NCBI GenBank assembly: GCA_033764095.1
Contig: JANRJF010000063.1
Location: 1-14,833 of the forward strand
Source of the DNA: JBDTMT01 sp033764095
GTDB lineage: Bacteria; Desulfobacterota; Binatia; HRBIN30; CADEER01
Reading direction: 5' to 3'
DNA: 14,833 bases
Shown here: piece by piece, positions 14,779-14,833 of the stretch
Layout: each line of letters starts with the position of its first letter
How positions within the stretch are numbered: the first letter of the stretch is position 1
The notes under the pieces: generated by a model
Seen by the model: the letters and a program-made list of their open reading frames with translations, nothing else
Databases searched by the model: none
Told to the model about the DNA's origin: nothing
Translations under genes and position numbers: made by a program

Positions 14779-14833
14779 TCACGCCCACGCCACCGCCACC
14801 TGGCGCGGGCCGGCGTAGGGCAGGCGGCCGTGT
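14779..14833 (-). CDS. C-terminal end of a gene running off the right edge
   Basis: The minus strand reads HGRLPYAGPRQVAVAWA and then TGA at 14781-14779. All 17 third codon positions are G or C while first and second positions are mixed, the same codon signature as the solid genes here; the other two minus frames lack it. Only 17 residues are visible, so the family is not recognised. Confidence 0.5.
   Translation of the reverse strand, partial: HGRLPYAGPRQVAVAWA

Overview
The window is very GC-rich (roughly 70% by eye) and nearly every codon ends in G or C. It carries seven complete genes, one gene whose start cannot be placed cleanly, and the last few codons of a gene entering from the right edge. 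Most products look exported. Five of them carry Ser/Thr/Pro/Arg/Ala-rich low-complexity linkers or tails (TPTATRTP style), two have dockerin-like repeats joined to cohesin-like domains, and one is an enzyme with a C-terminal dockerin. This mix, together with an EamA transporter and an epoxide hydrolase, resembles uncultured soil or groundwater lineages formerly grouped with the Deltaproteobacteria, such as Candidatus Binatota. That placement is an impression from protein style; no marker gene is present to confirm it.

Layout. 20-1411 (+) is a sulfatase-superfamily putative lipoprotein. 1513-2406 (+) is a secreted propeller-like protein with a bare linker tail. 2507-5359 (+) is a GH38/alpha-mannosidase-like secreted enzyme with a C-terminal dockerin. 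A 324-bp convergent gap (5360-5683) is packed with palindromes, including two copies of a REP-like element in opposite orientation. Facing it on the minus strand are two adjacent paralogues, 5684-7015 and 7309-9702. Both have an FN3-like domain, a linker, a carboxypeptidase-regulatory-like domain, a dockerin-like pair, a conserved Cys/Trp module and a cohesin-like end. The larger one has an extra cohesin-like domain and a 244-residue linker. After a divergent 236-bp gap come an EamA/DMT transporter (9939-10850), a long inverted repeat (10862-11021), an epoxide hydrolase (11089-12237), a hairpin-bearing spacer, and a secreted M4 (thermolysin-type) metallopeptidase with an extra C-terminal domain (12477-14633). 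A minus-strand gene end lies at 14779-14833.

How the genes may work together. The dockerin-tagged GH38-like enzyme and the two dockerin/cohesin-like proteins meet tail to tail, so a small calcium-dependent surface or secreted assembly for attacking glycans or glycoproteins is possible. The sulfatase-fold hydrolase and the M4 peptidase would fit the same lifestyle. This is inference: no binding partner is proven by the sequence. The transporter and epoxide hydrolase look like ordinary cytoplasmic or membrane functions beside this secretome block. The least explained non-coding features are the palindrome cluster at 5408-5598 and the A-rich-cored inverted repeat at 10862-11021; both look like dispersed repeat elements.
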